Source: Anaerolineae bacterium (GTDB lineage Bacteria; Chloroflexota; Anaerolineae; B4-G1). Taken from it: a stretch of DNA of 17,724 nt. The position numbers and the translations under genes are program-made. The stretch lies in NCBI GenBank assembly GCA_016783285.1, contig JADHWW010000139.1, positions 1 through 17,724 of the forward strand, read 5' to 3'. Within the stretch, counting starts at the first letter, position 1. Each line of letters begins with the position of its first letter. Of the stretch, positions 13,807-17,724 are shown one piece after another. The notes under the pieces are model-generated. The model saw only the letters and a list, made by a program, of their open reading frames with translations, did not search any database and had not been told where the DNA came from.

Positions 13807-13919
13807 TCTGAAATCTCCTTTTGTGTTATTTCAAAATCCAATTTGTCATACAGGGAGACGCTGATTTTGTTCGAGCGTCCCCCAACGATGTGCCGTGTTC
13901 GTCTCTTTACTCTCTCTAT
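13803..13919 (-). CDS. Possible small ORF without a standard start, coupled to the flavoprotein gene
   Basis: Ahead of the flavoprotein gene a frame runs through KRRTRHIVGGRSNKISVS and LYDKLDFEITQKEISE and ends in a TGA that overlaps the next ATG as ATGA. AGGAGG lies 6 nt before an in-frame ATA at 13919, giving 38 residues. No ATG or GTG is available and TTG occurs only late. The same frame is open up to the flxA stop codon. The composition looks protein-like, so it may use a rare start or be the tail of a broken gene. Confidence 0.3.
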   Translation of the reverse strand: MERVKRRTRHIVGGRSNKISVSLYDKLDFEITQKEISE

Positions 13920-13960
13920 CTTTACCTCCTCGTAGGGTATCTTCTCAATAATTTGGGGTA

Positions 13961-13984
13961 GGGGCAGACCCGTGTGTCTGCCCC
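13961..13984. repeat. Perfect 9-bp hairpin after flxA (GTAGGGGC palindrome family; weak terminator candidate)
   Basis: Arms GGGGCAGAC (13961-13969) and GTCTGCCCC (13976-13984) pair around a 6-nt loop, 25 nt beyond the flxA stop. The left end extends as GGTAGGGGC, identical to the arm end of the palindrome in hypF. A second small hairpin, GGACGA/TCGTCC, lies at 13987-14005. On the minus strand the following sequence is TACCCCAAATTATT, not a real T-tract, so termination is uncertain. Confidence 0.6.
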
Positions 13985-14009
13985 AGGGACGAACTCGAGT
14001 CGTCCGGTC

Positions 14010-14867
14010 TTACAGGAAACTCTCCAGGAACGTACTGACCTCTGATTGGCGGAAGACCGGGCCGTCCAGGCAGACGAGTTTTTCGCCCATGTTGCAGCGA
14101 CCGCACTTGCCAACGCCGCAGTGCATACGTGCTTCAAGCGTGATCAACATTTGGTCTTCCGAAAAGCCCAACTTGTTCAACGTCTTGCCGACAAAGTAGA
14201 TCATGATGGGCGGGCCGCAGGTGATGGTGGTAGCGTTCTCCGGCGACGGGGCAACTTGCTCCAGAATCTGGGTGATCAACCCCACGTTGCCCGTCCATCC
14301 CTCCGCCGGCCGGTCAATGGTGACGTGCATCTCTGTATCGGGCGCACTATTCCACTCGTCGTATTCGTCGGTAAAGACCAGCAGATCGGGGCTGCGCGCT
14401 GCCCAAAAGATGGTCAGGCTACCATAGTCAGCGCGGTGGTTCAGGATATACTGAATGACTGGACGCAGGGGGGCGCCGCCGATGCCACCGCCTAACACGA
14501 CGATATTCTGCCCCTTGATCTCATCCATTGGAAAGTGATTGCCCAGAGGGCCACGGATGCCCACTGTAGAACCCAGCGGCAGCATGTGGATGTGGCGGGT
14601 CACGTGACCCACATCGTTGATAGCGACCTCGATAGCAGGGCCACACTCAGGGATGTTGGCAAACCCGAATGGCGCTTCGCCCACGCCAAGAGCAGAGAAG
14701 AAGAGAAACTGCCCCGGTTTCCAGACGGAGAACCTGGCCCGCTCTGCCGGGTCATCGAGTTCAATCTGAAACAACCGGATGTTTGTGGCCAGTTTCCTCG
14801 TGCCAACCAAAGTCCCTAGATAAGGACGCATGGGATTTGGGATTTGGGATTTGGGATTTTCCATCAT
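14010..14867 (-). CDS. flxA: FlxA-like FAD/NAD(P)-binding oxidoreductase subunit
   Basis: The 285-residue product is a HydG/AsrB-type flavoprotein, expected to oxidise NAD(P)H and pass electrons to FlxB. Visible are VGIRGPLGNHFP (102-113), the nucleotide-binding VLGGGIGGAPLRPVI (124-138), TCGPPIMIY (216-224) and the [2Fe-2S] motif CGVGKCGRC plus Cys266 (Cys250, 255, 258, 266). The flavin-binding segment reads EAPFGFANIPE where HydG has EAPISITSSPS, so the Ser/Thr-rich contact is changed. ATG 14867 overlaps the flxB stop as ATGA with GGGAGG upstream. Residues 3-12 derive from a GGGATTT array; the native N-terminus was probably MRPYLGTL. The flx name rests on gene order and is inferred. Confidence 0.85.
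   Translation of the reverse strand: MMENPKSQIPNPMRPYLGTLVGTRKLATNIRLFQIELDDPAERARFSVWKPGQFLFFSALGVGEAPFGFANIPECGPAIEVAINDVGHVTRHIHMLPLGSTVGIRGPLGNHFPMDEIKGQNIVVLGGGIGGAPLRPVIQYILNHRADYGSLTIFWAARSPDLLVFTDEYDEWNSAPDTEMHVTIDRPAEGWTGNVGLITQILEQVAPSPENATTITCGPPIMIYFVGKTLNKLGFSEDQMLITLEARMHCGVGKCGRCNMGEKLVCLDGPVFRQSEVSTFLESFL
14832..14859. repeat. 7-nt tandem repeat, GGGATTT x4, at the flxA start codon
   Basis: Four perfect units begin a few bases inside flxA and encode ENPKSQIPNP before MRPYLG. It has the same copy number and orientation as the arrays in hypF and hydD. Confidence 0.95.
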
Positions 14868-15916
14868 GCTTCCTCCCTCTGTGCCAGATCGCGTAGCACC
14901 TCGCTGATATCTATGTTGACAGGACAGACAGCGATGCATCGTCCACAGCCCACACATCCGACGGCCACGTTGTAATCTGTGGGAACGTAGTAGAATTTAC
15001 AGTAAAAGCGGTTGCGCGACCGCTGATCGGGGTTGGCACGCGGGTTGGCTCCACCAGCCACAGTGCGATAATTCACGCCCTGGCAACTATCCCAACCGCG
15101 CACCCGCCGCGTGATGCCACTGCCGTCAGGGTGAACCACCTTCTCATCGCGCACATCGAAGCAGCGGCAGGTCGGGCAGACGTAGACGCAAGCGCGGCAA
15201 CTCAGGCACCGCTCGCCCACCCTCTCCCAGTAAACGTCGTTGAACGAGTCCAGCCACTGCTGTTCCGTCGGCGTCTCGAACGTTTCGTTGAGTCTCGGCT
15301 CCGGCAGCACCAGCCCCTCCACCTCTTGCAGCGCCATCCCTTGAGCGAGTCTCTCGCCCTTTGCGGTGACGATTTGCACGGCGTAGCCATCCTCGACCTG
15401 GGTCAACAGGATGTCCACGTCTTTACTGCTATTTGGTGCGCCGCCCACACTGGTGCAGAAGCAATTCTCCCACATCTCGGGGCAGGACAGCCCCACCAAC
15501 GTCGTGTTGCGGCGGCGTTGGGCGTAGTAGACATCGGCCGGCTCCTGCTCCAGCATTATCGCGTCCAGTACGCGCATACCGCGTGCGTCGCAAGGGCGGA
15601 TGCCAAAGATCACCTGCTGCCCTTCCATCTTTGTCTCGTGCAGTGTAACCTCACCGCTGGCATCAGTCTTGATGGTAAAGAGCGTTTCGGTTTTGGGAAA
15701 GAGAAACTCGCGGGCTGACATAACCGTGCGCTGGAAATCCCACGCGATCTCATCGGCGCTGCCCACAGGCCGGTAGAGCGCATACATCCCCGCAGCGGGT
15801 GGATGGGCCAGCCCCGGCGCTTCACCGATTTCAGTCTCCACCGGTGCGATGAGCGCCACCTGCTGAGCCAGTGCATTGAGCCAATCACGCAACGTCTGTG
15901 TGTTAATGAATCTCAT
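14864..15916 (-). CDS. flxB: FlxB-like dicluster 4Fe-4S protein (HydB/AsrA-like)
   Basis: The 350-residue product has two 4Fe-4S motifs: CLSCRACVYVCP (Cys237, 240, 243, 247) and CVGCGRCIAVCP (Cys321, 324, 327, 331). Central segments FGIRPCDARGM (104-114) and SCPEMWENCFCTSVGG (144-159) are shared with sulfhydrogenase beta and AsrA proteins. It should relay electrons between FlxA and the rest of the complex. The ATG at 15916 lies after GAGGAGG and inside the end of flxC (14-nt overlap). It is paralogous to HydB at 10429-11469. Confidence 0.87.
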   Translation of the reverse strand: MRFINTQTLRDWLNALAQQVALIAPVETEIGEAPGLAHPPAAGMYALYRPVGSADEIAWDFQRTVMSAREFLFPKTETLFTIKTDASGEVTLHETKMEGQQVIFGIRPCDARGMRVLDAIMLEQEPADVYYAQRRRNTTLVGLSCPEMWENCFCTSVGGAPNSSKDVDILLTQVEDGYAVQIVTAKGERLAQGMALQEVEGLVLPEPRLNETFETPTEQQWLDSFNDVYWERVGERCLSCRACVYVCPTCRCFDVRDEKVVHPDGSGITRRVRGWDSCQGVNYRTVAGGANPRANPDQRSRNRFYCKFYYVPTDYNVAVGCVGCGRCIAVCPVNIDISEVLRDLAQREEA

Positions 15917-16766
15917 CAATGTCCTCCTCGCCTGTGAGTCTCGTGACCAGGGGCGTGGGTTCGTCACTCAGGCCGGCGCGGTAGCCTCCCATCATCTGCT
16001 CGACCTCCTTGACGATCTTGCGGTTGAAGAGGCTGAGCGGGATACCCATCGGGCAAACCATTTCACAGGCATTACATTCACCGCAGCGACCTGCCAGGTG
16101 GAAGGCCCGGATAACGTGGAAGAACGCCTTCTCCGGGATGCTGTCGGCAATGCCCACCCACAGCGAATCGTCGCGCTCGGCTTCGCAGACGTCGCAGAAA
16201 CAGCCAGGACAGGCCTGACGACAGGCGTAACAGCGGATGCAGCGGTCAAGTTCGCTTAGCCAGTAAGCCAGCCGATCCTCTCGTGGCAGCGCCTCCATTT
16301 CCTCCACGTCGGCGTAGGTATCAGCGATGTCAGAGACCTCTGGCGGTTCGCCGAAGAGCGCATCGTAGAGCAAAGGCACCCGTTGATCACAACGCGCGCA
16401 TCGCGCCTCTGGCGTGCCGTCGGCGTTCTGCATCCCCGGGCAGGCCACGCCAATGATGTAAACCTTGTCGCGCTGTACCTGATTCTCATTGAGCAGCACC
16501 TGCAGCGAACGCGCATCGCACGGCTTGACCAGAATCCCTGTGGTTGGCACCTCCTCGCCTTTCTTGCGCGGCTTGTTGCGCCGATTCAGGTAGGTGACCA
16601 GGTTATGGTCACAGCGGGTGTTAAAGACCAGCCGGCCAACCTCGTCTGGTTCGTGGATGAACGCCGGGCGCACACGGCCCGTCGGCCCGACCTCGTAGCC
16701 GATCACACATTCTACCGTCTCACTTTCTAACAGTTCCCGCACCTTGGCGCCGAGTTCTTCGATCAA
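15903..16766 (-). CDS. flxC: FlxC-like 4Fe-4S dicluster protein with FrhB-like N-terminal half
   Basis: The 287-residue product has an N-terminal half resembling the F420-hydrogenase beta family (NTRCDHNLVTYL, 49-60; GILVKPCDARSLQVLL, 77-92; IIGVACPGM, 104-112). The second half has two 4Fe-4S motifs: CIRCYACRQACPG (Cys176, 179, 182, 186) and CGECNACEMVCPMG (Cys228, 231, 234, 238). An extra CARC pair lies at 123-126 and a CFCDVC at 189-194. The start is TTG 16766: AGGAGGT is 6 nt upstream and the TTGA overlaps the flxD stop; upstream codons are low-quality shadow. It probably bridges FlxB and FlxD/Hdr. Confidence 0.82.
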   Translation of the reverse strand: MIEELGAKVRELLESETVECVIGYEVGPTGRVRPAFIHEPDEVGRLVFNTRCDHNLVTYLNRRNKPRKKGEEVPTTGILVKPCDARSLQVLLNENQVQRDKVYIIGVACPGMQNADGTPEARCARCDQRVPLLYDALFGEPPEVSDIADTYADVEEMEALPREDRLAYWLSELDRCIRCYACRQACPGCFCDVCEAERDDSLWVGIADSIPEKAFFHVIRAFHLAGRCGECNACEMVCPMGIPLSLFNRKIVKEVEQMMGGYRAGLSDEPTPLVTRLTGEEDIDEIH

Positions 16767-17218
16767 GGTGCACCTCCTTCCATTCGTAGCGGCGCCGAAA
16801 GCGGCCCCAATGCGCGCACGTCCTCGACGAACTCTGTAGTCACCTGGGCGAATTGCGGGCTCTCGGCGGCGGAAACCCACTTGAGCCGCAGCCGGTCAGG
16901 CTCGACACCCATGTAGATCAGCAACTTGCGCAAGAGCGGGATGCGCTTGGCCGTGCGATGGTTGCCGCTATCGTAGTGACAATCACCGACGTGGCACCCC
17001 AGCACGATTACGCCGTCAGCACCAGACGTGAACGCTTTCAGGATCAACTCGGCCGAGACGCGCGCGGAACACATCACGCGCACCGGCAGGACATTGGGCG
17101 GCGACGGTATCCGCGCCACGCCGGCACTGTCGGCCGCGGCGTAGGAACACCAGTTACACATAAACGCGACAACCTTGGGTTCAAATCCCTCGATTGCGTT
17201 AGATGACGACTTGCTCAT
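16763..17218 (-). CDS. flxD: FlxD / MvhD-type [2Fe-2S] hydrogenase-Hdr linker
   Basis: MvhD-type proteins carry one [2Fe-2S] cluster and hand electrons to the flavin of HdrA. The 151-residue product shows the family cysteines: FMCNWCSYAAAD (Cys21, Cys24), VMCSARV (Cys50) and GCHVGDCHY (Cys75, Cys80). Length is typical. ATG 17218 is chosen because it gives the usual short N-terminus, has GGGGGTG upstream and overlaps the hdrA stop by 20 nt; a longer frame to 17311 only shadows hdrA. The next gene starts within its stop codon (TTGA). Confidence 0.9.
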   Translation of the reverse strand: MSKSSSNAIEGFEPKVVAFMCNWCSYAAADSAGVARIPSPPNVLPVRVMCSARVSAELILKAFTSGADGVIVLGCHVGDCHYDSGNHRTAKRIPLLRKLLIYMGVEPDRLRLKWVSAAESPQFAQVTTEFVEDVRALGPLSAPLRMEGGAP

Positions 17219-17724
17219 AGAGCACCCCCATAATCTGCCCGACCAATTGGTCATCGGTAAAGTGTAGCGGCGTGATGGCGTCTGACGGGCAGGCTGCGGC
17301 GCAGGAGCCACACCCCTTGCACAGTGCAGCGTTGACGCTCGCTTTATCGTCTTCGCCTAGACTGATGGCCGTGTATGGACAGACGACGACGCATTTGCCA
17401 CATCCCATACAATAACGGGTCAACACGTGCGAAACCGTCGGTGAGATCGTAACCTCGCCCTTGTCCATCAGCGCCAGCGCCATAGACGCTGCCGCGCCGG
17501 CGTGGGCCACCGTGTCGGGCACGTCCTTGGGCCCCTGGGCACAGCCGGCCAGAAACACCCCGTCGGTGTTCGTCTCCACCGGGCGCATTTTGGGATGCGC
17601 TTCGGCGAAGAAGCCGTCCTCGGAGAGGCTCAAGCCAAAGAGGGAAGCCACTCGACTGGCGTCGTGCGGGGCTTCGATGGCCGTGCTGAGCACCACCATG
17701 TCCACGTCCGCTTGCACCAAACGG
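17199..17724 (-). CDS. hdrA: HdrA-like heterodisulfide reductase subunit A, C-terminal part (cut by window edge)
   Basis: HdrA is the FAD protein that bifurcates electrons in Hdr complexes. Only about the last 174 residues are present. Visible are the end of the FAD domain (MVVLSTAI, then TNTDGVFLAGCAQGPKD and AHAGAAASMAL) and two 4Fe-4S motifs (CMGCGKCVVVCP and CKGCGSCAAACP). The HdrA-typical tail FTDDQLVGQIMGVL follows. The N-terminal cysteine-rich domain, and possible hdrB/hdrC, would lie outside the window. The frame stays open through the window edge, so no start is assigned. Confidence 0.9.
   Translation of the reverse strand, partial: RLVQADVDMVVLSTAIEAPHDASRVASLFGLSLSEDGFFAEAHPKMRPVETNTDGVFLAGCAQGPKDVPDTVAHAGAAASMALALMDKGEVTISPTVSHVLTRYCMGCGKCVVVCPYTAISLGEDDKASVNAALCKGCGSCAAACPSDAITPLHFTDDQLVGQIMGVLYEQVVI

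Noticed and set aside
13922..14137. 71-codon minus-strand frame overlapping the end of flxA
   Set aside because: It is a shifted-frame shadow of flxA with arginine- and serine-rich composition and runs through the hairpins after the gene.
1..17724. tRNA, rRNA, transposase or integrase genes
   Set aside because: None could be recognised on either strand; the repeats have no accompanying transposase within the window.

Overview
The window is almost entirely minus-strand and gene-dense. It reads as an anaerobic bacterium with cytoplasmic hydrogen and electron-transfer metabolism. Clear Shine-Dalgarno sites, frequent GTG/TTG starts and many ATGA stop/start overlaps point to Bacteria. The GC-rich sequence, the gene content and the dispersed short-period repeats would suit Chloroflexota (Anaerolineae-like), but that is a guess from style and not from a marker gene.

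Transcription runs from high to low coordinates. (1) 17724-14010: the 3' end of hdrA, then an MvhD-type protein (flxD), a dicluster 4Fe-4S protein (flxC), a HydB-like dicluster ferredoxin (flxB) and a HydG-like FAD/NAD(P)-binding protein (flxA). All overlap by 4-20 nt. This matches the parts of the FlxABCD-Hdr NADH dehydrogenase/heterodisulfide reductase described in Desulfovibrio. (2) 13919-12469: a possible small ORF with no standard start, coupled to a CoA-disulfide/persulfide-reductase-like flavoprotein, followed by a repeat-built hairpin and T-tract that looks like a terminator. (3) 12350-11609: a promoter with a flanking inverted repeat and a VapBC-like toxin-antitoxin pair. (4) 11469-6941: hydB-hydG-hydD-hydA, a complete group 3b (sulfhydrogenase-type, NAD(P)-linked) [NiFe] hydrogenase in the Pyrococcus beta-gamma-delta-alpha order, followed by its maturation protease. 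(5) 6921-1: the maturation genes hypA, hypB, hypF, two unrelated genes (a small unknown protein and a Schlafen AlbA_2/HATPase regulator-like protein), hypC, and the first seven codons of hypD.

Metabolic logic (inference): hydBGDA would exchange electrons between H2 and NAD(P)H. The Flx-Hdr unit would pass NADH electrons, possibly by flavin-based bifurcation through HdrA, to ferredoxin and a disulfide acceptor. The flavoprotein between them would reduce a CoA-disulfide, polysulfide or persulfide. HydB/HydG and FlxB/FlxA are paralogous diaphorase modules in the same locus.

The most unusual feature is structural. At least ten short tandem or palindromic repeat elements of several unrelated families (periods 7, 7, 7, 7, 11, 11 and 24 nt, plus palindromes) are embedded in these genes, often in frame and often within a few bases of a start codon. 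All four 7-nt families are, as perfect arrays, free of stop codons in all six reading frames, which can be worked out by hand and would explain how they survive inside essential maturation genes. hypF alone carries four such elements plus an extra cysteine-bearing insert.
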